Below, piece by piece: positions 1 to 8,545 of a stretch of DNA of 64,000 nucleotides. The notes under the pieces were generated by a model. That model searched no databases and was not told the DNA's origin. It saw only the letters and a list, made by a program, of their open reading frames with translations. Origin of the DNA: Streptomyces chattanoogensis (lineage in GTDB: Bacteria > Actinomycetota > Actinomycetes > Streptomycetales > Streptomycetaceae); the NCBI RefSeq assembly GCF_001294335.1, contig NZ_LGKG01000172.1, positions 6,360-70,359 on the forward strand. The letters are read 5' to 3'. The position numbers and the translations under genes were made by a program. Positions within the stretch are counted from its first letter, which is position 1; every line of letters begins with the position of its first letter.

Positions 1-450
1 CGGCCCCGTTACGCGGCGGCGGGGCCGGATGCCGCGGCCGGGTCCGGCGCGGCCGCGACCGCGTACGTCGAGCCGTGGGTGGTCGCCCTGCGGCTGCGCG
101 ACCGTCGCACCGGCGGCACCGCCGTCTACGCCCCCGCGCTCGCCGCCTGGCCCGACGCCTTCCAAGCGGCGATCGCCGAGGCGGACCACGTCCTGCTCGA
201 CGGCACCTTCTGGGACGACGACGAACCGCGCCGCAGCGGATTCTCCACCCGTACGGCCACCGGCATGGGGCATCTGCCGATCGCCGGACCGGGCGGTACT
301 GCTGCGCGCCTCGCCCCGCTCGCCGCCCGTTGCTGCTACACCCACATCAACAACACCAACCCCCTCGTCGATCCCGACGCGCCAGAGCACAAACGGCTGG
401 CCGTGCTGGGGCTCGCGGTGGCTGCGGAAGGGATGGAGATCGCTTTGTGA
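1..450 (+). CDS. pqqB: Pyrroloquinoline quinone biosynthesis protein B, C-terminal part
   Basis: The reading frame is open from the first base of the window, so the 5' end lies outside; about 149 residues remain before the TGA at 448-450. The segment contains DGTFWDDDE and HINNTNPL, both typical of the C-terminal half of PqqB, a metallo-beta-lactamase-fold protein of PQQ synthesis thought to act on a tyrosine-derived intermediate. The gene is followed directly by pqqC, pqqD and pqqE, which makes the identification firm. The expected pqqA would lie upstream of the window. The last codons (GMEIAL) sit in the first copy of a short duplication described separately. Confidence 0.9.
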   Translation, partial: RPRYAAAGPDAAAGSGAAATAYVEPWVVALRLRDRRTGGTAVYAPALAAWPDAFQAAIAEADHVLLDGTFWDDDEPRRSGFSTRTATGMGHLPIAGPGGTAARLAPLAARCCYTHINNTNPLVDPDAPEHKRLAVLGLAVAAEGMEIAL

Positions 451-468
451 GTGGGATGGAGATCGCTT
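430..468 (+). repeat. 16-bp direct repeat at the pqqB/pqqC junction
   Basis: GGGATGGAGATCGCTT occurs at 430-445 and again at 453-468, 23 bases apart. The first copy carries the end of pqqB and the second carries the upstream region of the pqqC start codon. In the single-copy state the two genes would overlap by ATGA, as pqqC/pqqD and pqqD/pqqE do, so this looks like a 23-bp duplication that separated them. Confidence 0.8.
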
Positions 469-469
469 C

Positions 470-1210
470 ATGAGCACGCCGTTCGAGGAGCGGCTGCGGG
501 CCGTGGCGCGCGACAACTACCACGACCGTCACCCCTTCAATGTCCGTATGCACCAAGGTGAGTTGACGCCGGACGAACTGCGCCGCTGGATCCGTAACCG
601 CTTCCACTACCAGCGCCATATCCCCGTCAAGGACGCCCTGATCACCGCCAAGCTGGGCACGCCTGACCTGCGCCGGATGTGGCTGCGCCGGATCCAGGAC
701 CACGACGGGCAGCAGCCGGGGGAGGGCGGCATCGAGCGATGGCTGCGGCTCGGTGAGGCGGCGGGGATCGACCGGTCGTTGTTGATGGACGAGACGGGGG
801 TGCTGCCCGGCGTACGGCTCGCCGTCGACGGCTATGTCAACTTCTGCCGGCTGCGCTCCCCGCTGGAGGCGGTGGCCGCCTCGCTCACCGAACTGTCCGC
901 CCCGGACATCATGCGCACGAGGATCGACGCCTTCGAGCGGCACTACCGCTGGATCGACGCCGACGGCCTGGCCTACTTCCGGGGGCGTCAGAGCCAGGGG
1001 CGGCGGGACAGCAAGGAGGCGCTGTCGCTGGTCCTGGACTGGGCGCGTACGGAAGCCGAGCAGGAGCAGGCGGTCGCCGCGCTGGCCTTCAAGTGCCAGG
1101 TGCTGTGGGCGCTGCTGGATGCGGTCGAGGCGGGGGAGCGGCCGGCGGGGGACGACGGGCCGGGGGAGCGGCCGCTGCGGGACGACCGGTCCTCGGGAGG
1201 GCGGCCATGA
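470..1210 (+). CDS. pqqC: Pyrroloquinoline-quinone synthase PqqC
   Basis: 246 residues, the usual length of PqqC, the cofactorless oxidase that performs the final ring closure and eight-electron oxidation giving PQQ. The N-terminal MSTPFEERLR, the HPFNVRMHQGEL block and the IPVKDALI...DHDG region are characteristic of the family. The ATG at 470 is 19 bases after the pqqB stop and is preceded by GGGATGGAG as a possible ribosome site. The stop overlaps the pqqD start by ATGA, so translation is probably coupled. The last 25 residues are a low-complexity tail rich in G, E and R that is likely dispensable. Confidence 0.95.
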   Translation: MSTPFEERLRAVARDNYHDRHPFNVRMHQGELTPDELRRWIRNRFHYQRHIPVKDALITAKLGTPDLRRMWLRRIQDHDGQQPGEGGIERWLRLGEAAGIDRSLLMDETGVLPGVRLAVDGYVNFCRLRSPLEAVAASLTELSAPDIMRTRIDAFERHYRWIDADGLAYFRGRQSQGRRDSKEALSLVLDWARTEAEQEQAVAALAFKCQVLWALLDAVEAGERPAGDDGPGERPLRDDRSSGGRP

Positions 1211-1467
1211 CGGCGCGGTGGCGGCCCGTACTCGCCCCCGCCGTCCATCTCCGGTACGACCGGGTGCGCGGCACCGACCTGCTGCTTCTGCCGGAACGCG
1301 TAGTGGTGCTCAAGGGCAGCGCGGGCGACGTACTGCGCCTCTGCAACGGCGAGCGGGAAGTGCCGGACATCGTGGCGGAGTTGGCCCGCCGCCATCCCGG
1401 TGCGCCGGTCGCGGACGAAGTGCCCGCCTTTCTGGGCCGAATACGGGCGGAAGGCTGGCTGCGATGA
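1207..1467 (+). CDS. pqqD: PQQ peptide chaperone PqqD
   Basis: 86 residues. PqqD is a small winged-helix peptide chaperone (RiPP recognition element) that binds the precursor PqqA and presents it to the radical SAM enzyme PqqE. The sequence shows the family features: HLRYD near the N-terminus, LLLPERVVVL, and a C-terminal FLGRIRAEGWL. It overlaps pqqC by 4 bases (ATGA) and pqqE likewise, a translationally coupled arrangement consistent with stoichiometric production of chaperone and enzyme. Confidence 0.93.
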   Translation: MTARWRPVLAPAVHLRYDRVRGTDLLLLPERVVVLKGSAGDVLRLCNGEREVPDIVAELARRHPGAPVADEVPAFLGRIRAEGWLR

Positions 1468-2687
1468 ACACGCTCTCCCCACCCTCCGGTGCCTGCGATC
1501 CCGCCATGGCCTCGCCTCGTTCCCCGGGCTCCCCGGGCACGTCCCCGGTCCGGCCCTGGGCATTGCTCGCCGAGCTCACACATGGCTGCCCGTTGCGCTG
1601 CCCGTACTGTTCCAACCCACTCGAACTCGCCACTAAATCAGCAGAGTTGACGACAGCGGAGTGGGAGGATGCGCTCCGCCAGGCAGCCGATCTCGGTGTC
1701 GTCAGCGCGCATCTCTCCGGCGGGGAGCCGCTGCTGCGCCCGGACCTGACGGAGATCGTCGCGGCTGCAGACGGCGCCGGGATCCACACCCAGCTCGTCA
1801 CCAGCGGCGTCGGCCTCGGCCGGGCGCGGCTCGGTCGGCTGGCTGACGCCGGGCTGCGCAGCGTCCAGCTGTCTGTCCAGCACGCCGACCCGGCCACCAA
1901 CGACCTGATCGCCGGCCGCCGCTCCTTCACCGACAAGGAACGGACCGCCGCCCTCATACGGGAGGCCGGACTGCCGCTCGGCCTCAACGTCGTCCTGCAC
2001 CGCCACAACCTCGACGCACTGGACGCGCTGCTTGATCTCGCACCTGCCTGGGGTGCGGACCGTATCGAACTCGCCAACACCCAGTTCTACGGCTGGGCGC
2101 TGCGCAACCGCGCCGCGCTGCTGCCCTCCCGCGAGCGGCTCGCCGTCGCGGCGCGGACCGTACGACGGCGGCGCGCCGAGCTGGCCGAGCAGCGGATCGA
2201 GGTGGTCTGGGTCGTCCCTGACTACTTCGAAGGCAACGCCAAGCCGTGTATGGGGGGTTGGGGCGCCATCTCGTTCACGATCACTCCGGACGGTACGGTT
2301 CTGCCCTGCCCGGCGGCAGCGGCGATCCCTGGTCTCGACGCGCCCACTGTCCGCGATCACGACCTGGAATGGATCTGGCACCGCTCCCGGACCTTCACCC
2401 GTTATCGGGGCACCGCGTGGATGCGCGAGCCCTGCCGCAGCTGTGACCTGCGAGAGAAGGACTTCGGCGGCTGCCGCTGCCAGGCCTTCGCGCTCACCGG
2501 CGATGCCTCGGCCACCGACCCCGCCTGCCGGTTCTCCCCGGACCACCATCTCGTCCGCGACCTGGTGGACGCCCCGCCCGCTCCGGCCTCCCCGACCCTC
2601 GGCGAGCCACGTCGGCCTGCCCGGCGAGCCGCGGCGGTCGCCCCGGAAGAAGCGGAAGAAGCGGAAGAAGCGGAAGAAGCGCATTGA
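1464..2687 (+). CDS. pqqE: PqqA peptide cyclase PqqE (radical SAM/SPASM)
   Basis: 407 residues. PqqE forms the Glu-Tyr carbon-carbon crosslink in PqqA. The radical SAM CxxxCxxC motif is visible as CPLRCPYC at about residues 42-49, followed by the [13 protein letters not shown]-binding block. The C-terminal SPASM domain has its auxiliary cluster cysteines in [28 protein letters not shown] and the late PACRF. The N-terminus has an extra 35-residue Pro/Ser-rich segment before the core, so an internal start is possible, but the ATGA overlap with pqqD favours 1464. The last residues are an acidic EEA repeat encoded by 9-bp units (about 2646-2684), an odd appendage. Confidence 0.95.
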   Translation: MNTLSPPSGACDPAMASPRSPGSPGTSPVRPWALLAELTHGCPLRCPYCSNPLELATKSAELTTAEWEDALRQAADLGVVSAHLSGGEPLLRPDLTEIVAAADGAGIHTQLVTSGVGLGRARLGRLADAGLRSVQLSVQHADPATNDLIAGRRSFTDKERTAALIREAGLPLGLNVVLHRHNLDALDALLDLAPAWGADRIELANTQFYGWALRNRAALLPSRERLAVAARTVRRRRAELAEQRIEVVWVVPDYFEGNAKPCMGGWGAISFTITPDGTVLPCPAAAAIPGLDAPTVRDHDLEWIWHRSRTFTRYRGTAWMREPCRSCDLREKDFGGCRCQAFALTGDASATDPACRFSPDHHLVRDLVDAPPAPASPTLGEPRRPARRAAAVAPEEAEEAEEAEEAH

Positions 2688-2745
2688 AGCCGCCCGCAGC
2701 TCTTCAACCCCTCCCACGCCACAAGCGTCCGAAAGAAGCGACTCC

Positions 2746-3680
2746 ATGGCCCGCTCCCACTGCCCGCGATCCCTGACGATCGTGCTCGCCGCCGGTTCCG
2801 TGCTCCTGGGCACCGCCGGCGCCACGGCACCCGCCGATGCGACGGCTGCCCCTGCCTCCGGCCCCGCCTCCGTCGCTTTACCCCGTGCGGCGGTTCCGAT
2901 GGCTGCTGCGCCGTACGAGTACCTGGGATGGGGCGACCCCCAGAAGCCGACGGACGTGATGGCGGCAACCGGCACCAAGTGGTTCACGCTGGCCTTCATC
3001 CTCTCCGACGGTGGCTGCAACCCGAAGTGGGACGGCAGCCGTGCGCTGACCGGCGGCAGCGATGAGTCGGCGATCCGGGCGATACGCGCCAAGGGCGGCG
3101 ATGTGGTGGTCTCGGCGGGCGGCTGGAGTGGCGCCAAGCTCGGCGAGAAATGCGGCAGCGCCGGCGCGCTCGCCGGGGCATACCAGAAGGTGGTCGACGC
3201 CTATCACCTCAGGGCGCTCGACATCGATATCGAGAACACCGAGTTCGCCAATGCCACGGTCCGCAAGCGCGTCGTCGACGCCCTCAAGACGCGGCGGCCG
3301 GTCTGGACAACGACGGCTGGACCGTCATGCCCTTCGACTTCGGCGGCCACAGCGGGACGATGGGCCAGGCCACCGTCAGTGCCCTGGAAGGGCTGAAATC
3401 CGCGGTCAAGAGAGCCTACGGATACGGCGACGCGGACGCCTACCCGCACATCGGTGTCTCCTCGATGAACGGCAAGACCGACGAGGCCGACGAGACCGTC
3501 ACCCTCGCGGACTTCCGTACGATCCTGGCCTACGCCCGGCAGCACCACATCGCCCGTTTCGCCTTCTGGTCGGTCAACCGCGACCGCCAGTGCGCCTCCG
3601 GCAGCGACGGCGACAGCTGCAGCGGGGTGTCGCAGGACCCGTACGCGTACACAAAGGTCGTCGTCAAGTATGTGGGGTGA
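2746..3680 (+). pseudogene. Secreted GH18 chitinase, disrupted by internal deletion and frameshift
   Basis: The ATG at 2746 follows GAAAGAAG and opens a signal peptide ([19 protein letters not shown]). The GH18 catalytic strand appears as [11 protein letters not shown], with the catalytic Glu present. The frame then runs VVDALK and is abruptly lost near 3290; homologous sequence resumes in another frame at [19 protein letters not shown] and continues correctly to VKYVG and the TGA at 3680. From the family pattern I expect a few tens of residues between these two blocks, so this is a deletion not divisible by three rather than a single-base error. As it stands the gene cannot make a full catalytic domain. 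Confidence 0.8.
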
Positions 3681-3865
3681 ACGGCGGATCCGGCGTATGG
3701 CGCTGCGGTCGGGCGGCGGGATCGGGGCCAGGTCCGGACTCAAGGACGGGTTCGGGGTGGGTCGGGGCTGGGTTCGGGGCTGGCAGGTGGTCCCATAAAA
3801 CCGGGTGCCCGCTGTGCCGGCCGGGGCTACAGTGGATCTCGTCCAGGTGCGAAGGCCGGGGCTAC

Positions 3866-3911
3866 TTCCACTCATAATGGGGCGGTCGCGGGTTCGAGTC
3901 CCGTCGTCGAC
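3866..3911 (+). tRNA. 3' half of tRNA-Met(CAT), detached from its 5' half
   Basis: Anticodon arm TTCCA-CTCATAA-TGGGG (3866-3882; two G-U pairs), variable region CGGTC, T arm GCGGG-TTCGAGT-CCCGT (3888-3904) and 3' acceptor strand CGTCGAC (3905-3911). No D arm or 5' acceptor strand lies upstream; the preceding bases are a copy of GGCCGGGGCTAC that also occurs at 3820. Its acceptor strand pairs over 7 bp with the 5' tRNA half that starts at 3917. Confidence 0.75.
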
Positions 3912-3916
3912 TTCGG

Positions 3917-3947
3917 GTCGGCGTAGCTCAGTTGGTAGAGCACCAAC
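3917..3947 (+). tRNA. 5' half of a tRNA, truncated before the anticodon
   Basis: Acceptor strand GTCGGCG (3917-3923), TA, D arm GCTC-AGTTGGTA-GAGC (3926-3941), A26 and CCAAC; then the tRNA pattern stops. It lies only 5 bases (TTCGG) after the 3' half of tRNA-Met. Joining 3917-3942 to 3866-3911 gives a perfect 72-nt cloverleaf, so the halves are in reversed (permuted) order. The simplest reading is two adjacent tandem tRNA copies each half deleted. Confidence 0.75.
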
Positions 3948-3974
3948 GTTCCCCAGCTGCTGAGATCTCTGGAC

Positions 3975-4039
3975 GCACAAAGACCCTGCCGGGTCCCGCC
4001 CAGTGCGGACCTTCCCGGCGGGGCCTTTGGCCTTTGTGC
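3975..4039 (+). terminator. Nested inverted repeat downstream of the tRNA remnants
   Basis: GCACAAAG (3975-3982) pairs with CTTTGTGC (4032-4039), and inside it GCCGGG (3988-3993) pairs with CCCGGC (4014-4019). Position and form fit the transcription terminator of the former tRNA gene. Confidence 0.5.
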
Positions 4040-4088
4040 ACCGTCTGCCGACTCGGAGTCTGCCGGCTCGGGGCCTTCCTGCTCGTGC

Positions 4089-4283
4089 CTACGCTGCCTC
4101 AACTACCTCGGCGCGCACTGCTGTCGTCCAGATCTCCAGCAGTACCGCATACTCCGCCATGTCCTGCGCCGTCCATGCCAAACCGTGCCGGGTGCGTACA
4201 AATCGCCGGATCGATTCGTTGGCCTCGGACGCAGGGATGGGCACCCCGGCAGGGGGAGAAGGAGAGGGGGACATGTAAGACAT
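4089..4283 (-). CDS. Small hypothetical protein
   Basis: 64 residues if the ATG at 4283 is used (an in-frame ATG lies three codons further in at 4274). The composition looks protein-like: a Pro/Ser N-terminus, then an amphipathic stretch (RRFVRTRHGLAWTAQDMAEYAVLLEIWTTAV). No recognised domain and no clear ribosome site. It lies beside tRNA remnants. The frame stays open upstream to about 4493, but that extension looks non-coding. Confidence 0.35.
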   Translation of the reverse strand: MSYMSPSPSPPAGVPIPASEANESIRRFVRTRHGLAWTAQDMAEYAVLLEIWTTAVRAEVVEAA

Positions 4284-4552
4284 GTTAGGGGCAGTCGCTG
4301 ACAATTCATCACCCCGTGCGCCCGGCGTACGCCCCCCGAGCTTGTTTCCGCCCCCATCCCTGCACCACCCCAACTCGCTGACCAGCGAGGACCATCGGCG
4401 GTTGGTCGCATCTTGCTCTCTGCATGTGTCCAGTTCCACACGCTCCGCGTTCGGTGGATCTCCGGCCGACCGATCCACCCGTACGGCCCTCATGGACCGT
4501 CAACGGAGCACCTCGGTGCGCCAATGCCTCGGTATCTCAACGCCTCGGTACC

Positions 4553-4978
4553 TCAATCCGAGCTGTCTCCCTGCAGAAACAGACAGAACGGATGCCCCGC
4601 CGGGTCGAAGAGGACGCGGACGTCGTCCTGCGGCTGGATCTCGGCTCGCCTCGCACCCAATGCGACCGCGTACGCCTCGGCCTCGTCCAGGTCGTCAACC
4701 CGGATGTCGAGGTGGAGCATCTTCTGCTGCTCCTCCGGCTGTTCCGGCCATACCGGGGGCCGGAACCCGGGCTCCGACTGGAACGAGAGCCCGGTACCGC
4801 CCTCCGGTGGCCTGAGCAGCACCCAGTCAGGTTCGCTGAATCTCACTTCCCATCGCAGCAGGCGCTGATAGAAGCACGCGAGTATCTGCGCATCCGGACA
4901 GTCCACGACCACCGTCGCGAGCGAGAATCGAGGGATTCCCGGCGGCACCTCTTGAGTCGTCACCTCTTGAGTCATCAA
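4553..4978 (-). CDS. VOC (glyoxalase/bleomycin-resistance fold) family protein
   Basis: 141 residues, a single glyoxalase I-like two-module fold. Visible family features are the first-strand pattern LATVVVDCPDAQILACFYQRLLRWEV, a mid-protein block MLHLDIRVDDLDEAEAYAVALGA, and the terminal VLFDPAGHPFCLFLQ. These proteins bind metals or small molecules and substrate cannot be predicted. The ATG at 4978 is taken; an adjacent second ATG is possible. It is divergent from the APH-type kinase gene, with 314 bases between them. Downstream, at 4511-4557, three imperfect copies of CCTCGGTxxCxCAA lie just past the stop codon. Confidence 0.85.
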   Translation of the reverse strand: MMTQEVTTQEVPPGIPRFSLATVVVDCPDAQILACFYQRLLRWEVRFSEPDWVLLRPPEGGTGLSFQSEPGFRPPVWPEQPEEQQKMLHLDIRVDDLDEAEAYAVALGARRAEIQPQDDVRVLFDPAGHPFCLFLQGDSSD

Positions 4979-5292
4979 GTCCTCCCGACGGCAATACTGC
5001 AGCCGCAGTTGAGGTGACCGGTAGTCGGGCTGCGTGGCGGCGGGGGAGTAGCTGCTGGGGTATCTGCGGGGTTGCTGGTGCTGCTGGAGCGGGAGAGCGG
5101 CTGGATGTGGGCAATCGGGCCGGGGGAGTCAAGCGGGCCGGCGAGCCGCGCCGGCGAACGTCGCCACGGGCGTCGAGCCGGCTCGGCCGCTGGGGCCGGC
5201 GTGATGACCGGGCCCCGTAACTGTGGGCTGCCTGCAGCACCAGCCGGAAAAGTGTTTGACGCCCGCCGCGTCCAGCGATCGGATGGCGGCTC
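4979..5292. other. Divergent intergenic region
   Basis: 314 bases between two divergent starts. I see no gene, RNA or convincing operator here; it must hold the promoters of both neighbours. Confidence 0.5.
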
Positions 5293-6192
5293 ATGAGCAC
5301 AGGGCAGATGCATCCCGGCCTCCATTCCTTCGACGACGACCTCGTACGGCGACTGGTCGCGGGGCAGTTCCCGCGGTGGGCGGGGCTGTCGGTGGAGCGG
5401 CTTCCGTCCGGCGGCACGGTCAACGCCATGTACCGGCTGGGTGACGACATGGTCGTACGGCTGCCGTTGGTGAAGGGCGGAGCCGAGGACGTATCGATGG
5501 AGCAGGAGTGGCTGCCCCGCCTCGCGCCCCGGCTGGCCACGGCCATCCCCGAGGTGCTCGGGGCCGGGGAGCCAGCTGAGGGGTATCCGTGGCGGTGGTC
5601 GGTGTACCGGTGGCTGGCGGGGGAGAACCCCGAGGCGGGGGCGTTGAGCGAGCCCGTGCTGTTGGCCAAGGATCTTGCCGGGTTCGTGGCGGAGATGCGG
5701 AGCATCACCCTGCCGGGGGCTCCGGCTGCCTACCGCGGCGGGCCACTGGCCTCGCTCGACGCGTCGACCCGGGCGGCGATCGAGGAACTGCGCGGGATCC
5801 CCGAGGAAGGCGTCGACTGTGATGCCGTGGCCGCCGTATGGGAGGACGCGCTCCGGGCCCCGGGCTGGGACGGTCCGCCGGTGTGGCTGCATGCCGACCT
5901 GATGCCGGGCAACCTGCTGGTGGACGGTGGCAGGCTGACCTCGGTGATCGACTTCGGGTGCATGGGGTTGGGCGATCCGGCGTGCGATCTGTTCCCGGCG
6001 TGGAATCTGCTCCCGGCCGATGCGAGGGGTGTCTTCCGTGAGGCGCTCGGCGTGGACGATGCGACCTGGCGCCGCGGCCGGGGGCGGACGCTCTCGCAGG
6101 CGCTCATCGCGCTGCCGTACCACCGGAGGACCAACCCGGCGATGGCGCACAACGCCAGGCACGTCATCCGGGCCGTGCTGGGAGAGGGCTGA
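5293..6192 (+). CDS. Aminoglycoside phosphotransferase (APH) family kinase
   Basis: 299 residues with the protein-kinase-like APH fold. The catalytic loop is WLHADLMPGNLLV (HxDxxxxN, about residues 198-210) and the metal-binding loop is VIDFGCMGLGDPACDLFPAW. The N-lobe has the nucleotide-binding pattern LPSGGTVNAMYRL and the downstream VVRLPL. Many chromosomal Streptomyces proteins of this kind phosphorylate small molecules other than clinical aminoglycosides, so resistance is only one possibility. The ATG at 5293 overlaps the preceding open stretch and has no strong purine-rich site; nothing else in-frame upstream looks better. Confidence 0.88.
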   Translation: MSTGQMHPGLHSFDDDLVRRLVAGQFPRWAGLSVERLPSGGTVNAMYRLGDDMVVRLPLVKGGAEDVSMEQEWLPRLAPRLATAIPEVLGAGEPAEGYPWRWSVYRWLAGENPEAGALSEPVLLAKDLAGFVAEMRSITLPGAPAAYRGGPLASLDASTRAAIEELRGIPEEGVDCDAVAAVWEDALRAPGWDGPPVWLHADLMPGNLLVDGGRLTSVIDFGCMGLGDPACDLFPAWNLLPADARGVFREALGVDDATWRRGRGRTLSQALIALPYHRRTNPAMAHNARHVIRAVLGEG

Positions 6193-6529
6193 GGTCGGTC
6201 CCCGCACCACAGCCCTCAGTTACGGAAGGGGGAGGCGGCGCCGTCGTCACTGAGGCGGCGGTGTCAGGAGGCTTCGCCGGGCCGGGGTCCGGACTCCTTG
6301 GCCCGGGTTTGTTGGTCCGGGTTCCTTGGTTTGGGCTCCCCCGCCTGGGCACGGGGTGCCGCAGTGATTGTGCCAACGGGCCTTCCCGGTGCATTACCCC
6401 GATCGGGTGGCATGGCAGGCCCGGTCATCAGACGCCCGGCGGCTTGATGTGGGCGTACGTGCTCGGTCCCAGGCCCGTTGTCAGTGGCCACCCGTACGGT
6501 GGTCCCCGTAACTATCCGAGCTGCTGGCG
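6193..6529. other. Convergent intergenic region
   Basis: 337 bases between convergent genes. It contains a G/T-rich run with short repeats of CCAAGGA and CCGGAC on the minus strand (about 6290-6350), but no convincing gene or single clear terminator. Confidence 0.4.
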
Positions 6530-7852
6530 CTACTCGGACCCGCCCCGCCCCTGTGACAGCGCATGGGGGCGGGGCACCTCCTGTGCGCTGGGCAGCGGGA
6601 GCGCGCGCGACATACCGGGATGCGGGCTTCCGTTGGTGCTGCAGAGCGCCTGCATGATGTGCGTCTGCATGGCGGCATCGATGGGGCTCGGCAGGGGCCG
6701 GCCGTTGCTGTCGAGCTTTTGATAGCGCGTCAGGTTGAAGCCGAGGGATATCCGATGGCGGCCGTCGGCGCTCGACAGAGACCAGGTCATCGCCCCGAGC
6801 ACCAGGCCGTTGTGTCCCCAGAATTCTCCGCAGGGCAGCTTGGTGCTGAGCAGGCCCAGGCCGTAGCGGGCGGTGGTCCCTGCTATCGGCACCGTGGTCT
6901 TCATCTGTTGCAGTTGGGCGGGGGCCAGCAGTCTGCCGCTCAGCAGCTCACCGTAGAAACGGTTCAGGTCGGACATGGTAGAGACGAGAGAACCGGCCGT
7001 CCCGGCCCAGGAGAGGTTGTAGACGCTGAAGTCGCGTGGTGGGTCGAAGTCTCCGTACGCCGCCTCGTACATCTTGGCGTGCGGGCCGAGGAGGTTCGCG
7101 GACGTCGGAAAGTAGGTGTGCCGGAGCCCGGCCTTACGGAGGACATGGTCGGTGATGTACCGCTCCGGGGACTCGCCCGTGACCTTCCGCAGCAGGATCC
7201 CGGCGATGATGTAGTTGGTGTTGGAGTAGTGGTGCGCCTGGCCCGGTTTGCCCAATGGCGCGGCCCGCAGGCCCAGTCGGGCCAGCTTTTCGGGGGCGAA
7301 CTGACGAAAGCGGTTGCCTTCCAGGCTGTCCGGTGTCGCGAAGATCGCTCCGGCGTAGTCGCCGATTCCGCTGGTGTGATTGAGCAGCATCCGGACGGTG
7401 ATGGCCCGGCCGCGCTCGCCCGGGACGAGATCGGGCAGATAACGGCCTATCGGCGCATCGAGCTCGATGCGGCGCTTCCCCACCTGCTGGAGCACGGCGA
7501 CCGAGGTGAAGGTCTTGGTGATGCTGCCGATGCGGTGTCTCATCTGCGGGGTCGTGGGGCGCCCAGTGCCGACGTCGGCGAGCCCCGCCGCGCCCTGCCA
7601 CTGCTCGGAGCCGGTTCGCACCGCAGAGTAGGCGCCGTACATCCCGGCGTCATGGAATGCCTTCAGGGTCCGGTCCAGCGCCGCACGGTCCAGCCGGCTG
7701 ATGGTCGTTGTGGCGGCAGTAGTGCTCAGCGGCGTCGCGGGAGCCGGGACCGCCGAGGCCGTGGAGGCGGCTGGGACGGTCAGTGCCAATAAGGCGGCCG
7801 TGGCGGTCCCGGCGAGTCGTAAACGGCGGCGATTGAAGTGGGCAACAGGCAT
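6530..7852 (-). CDS. Secreted serine hydrolase (beta-lactamase / D-Ala-D-Ala carboxypeptidase type)
   Basis: 440 residues with an N-terminal signal peptide (RRLRLAGTATAALLALTVPAAS). It is a class C beta-lactamase-fold hydrolase (peptidase S12 / serine hydrolase): SxxK as GSITKTFTS, YxN as HYSNTNY, and a third motif of the HxG kind in WGHNGLV. The NHTSGIGDY block is typical. The product probably acts on cell-wall peptides or esters outside the membrane. The C-terminal 40 residues after the fold are Pro/Ser-rich and likely unstructured. It is convergent with the APH kinase. Confidence 0.9.
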   Translation of the reverse strand: MPVAHFNRRRLRLAGTATAALLALTVPAASTASAVPAPATPLSTTAATTTISRLDRAALDRTLKAFHDAGMYGAYSAVRTGSEQWQGAAGLADVGTGRPTTPQMRHRIGSITKTFTSVAVLQQVGKRRIELDAPIGRYLPDLVPGERGRAITVRMLLNHTSGIGDYAGAIFATPDSLEGNRFRQFAPEKLARLGLRAAPLGKPGQAHHYSNTNYIIAGILLRKVTGESPERYITDHVLRKAGLRHTYFPTSANLLGPHAKMYEAAYGDFDPPRDFSVYNLSWAGTAGSLVSTMSDLNRFYGELLSGRLLAPAQLQQMKTTVPIAGTTARYGLGLLSTKLPCGEFWGHNGLVLGAMTWSLSSADGRHRISLGFNLTRYQKLDSNGRPLPSPIDAAMQTHIMQALCSTNGSPHPGMSRALPLPSAQEVPRPHALSQGRGGSE

Positions 7853-8195
7853 GGTGGCTCCGGTGGTTCGAGGCCCTTGGCGGGCGTTCGATCTTCGTCG
7901 TTTCGATTGTGGGGGTGGGAGGGCCTCGAGCCATCAACCCTGGGAACTACCTTGATCCCAAATCCAGATGAGAAATATCAGGTTTACTTCCGTGGACTGT
8001 GGGTTATGGGCCGTGGCCCGTGGGTCAAGCGTCCTGGGCTGTGGTCCGGTCCGGTCCGCGGTCCTCGCCGTGCTCCCTCCTGAGGCGCTGCGGGCCTGTG
8101 TGAGTGACGATGGAATAGCGGAGGTGTAGCGGCGTACCGCACGGGTGAGGGAGGGACGCCGCAGGGCGCCTGCAGAGCCATTTCGGGAGGCCCCG
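7853..8195. other. Divergent intergenic region
   Basis: 343 bases upstream of both the serine hydrolase and the small unknown gene. It is GC-rich with GGGCCGTGG and TCCGGTCCGGTCCG simple repeats near 8010-8060; no coding signal seen. Confidence 0.4.
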
Positions 8196-8426
8196 ATGGA
8201 TTACCCGGAACGCTATGAGCTGGTATTTCAGGCTCTTGCCGTGGAAGACGACGTGGTGGTCGTCCGGCGTACCGAGAAGGCGGGGGCGGGCGGGTATCCG
8301 GTCTACGAAGATGAATCGGGGATCGTGCGCGCGGAGATCAGCGACCGGGGCGAGGTCCGCATGCTGGCCAGTGGGGGACATCAAGCGCCCCGGACGCCTT
8401 TGCTGGCGCGGCCGCTGAGCCCGTGA
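8196..8426 (+). CDS. Small conserved Streptomyces protein (DUF6296-like)
   Basis: 76 residues. ATG at 8196 preceded by GGGAGG (8185-8190) at good spacing. The sequence has a compact mixed pattern: YELVF, VVVVRRTEKAGAGGYPVYEDE, IVRAEISDRGEVRML. It resembles small Streptomyces proteins that I recall as DUF6296; that name is from memory and needs checking. No signal peptide or membrane segment. No functional clue from neighbours. Confidence 0.7.
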   Translation: MDYPERYELVFQALAVEDDVVVVRRTEKAGAGGYPVYEDESGIVRAEISDRGEVRMLASGGHQAPRTPLLARPLSP

Positions 8427-8545
8427 GTGCGCGAGGCCGGTCGTCACCCTTTACGCGGCTCGCCACCCGTTAGGAGCGGTAGTACGAAGCCATGGGGTGA
8501 GCCATGGAGTGGGTGGGATGCAGGGGGCGGGGCCCGGGCGCGCTG

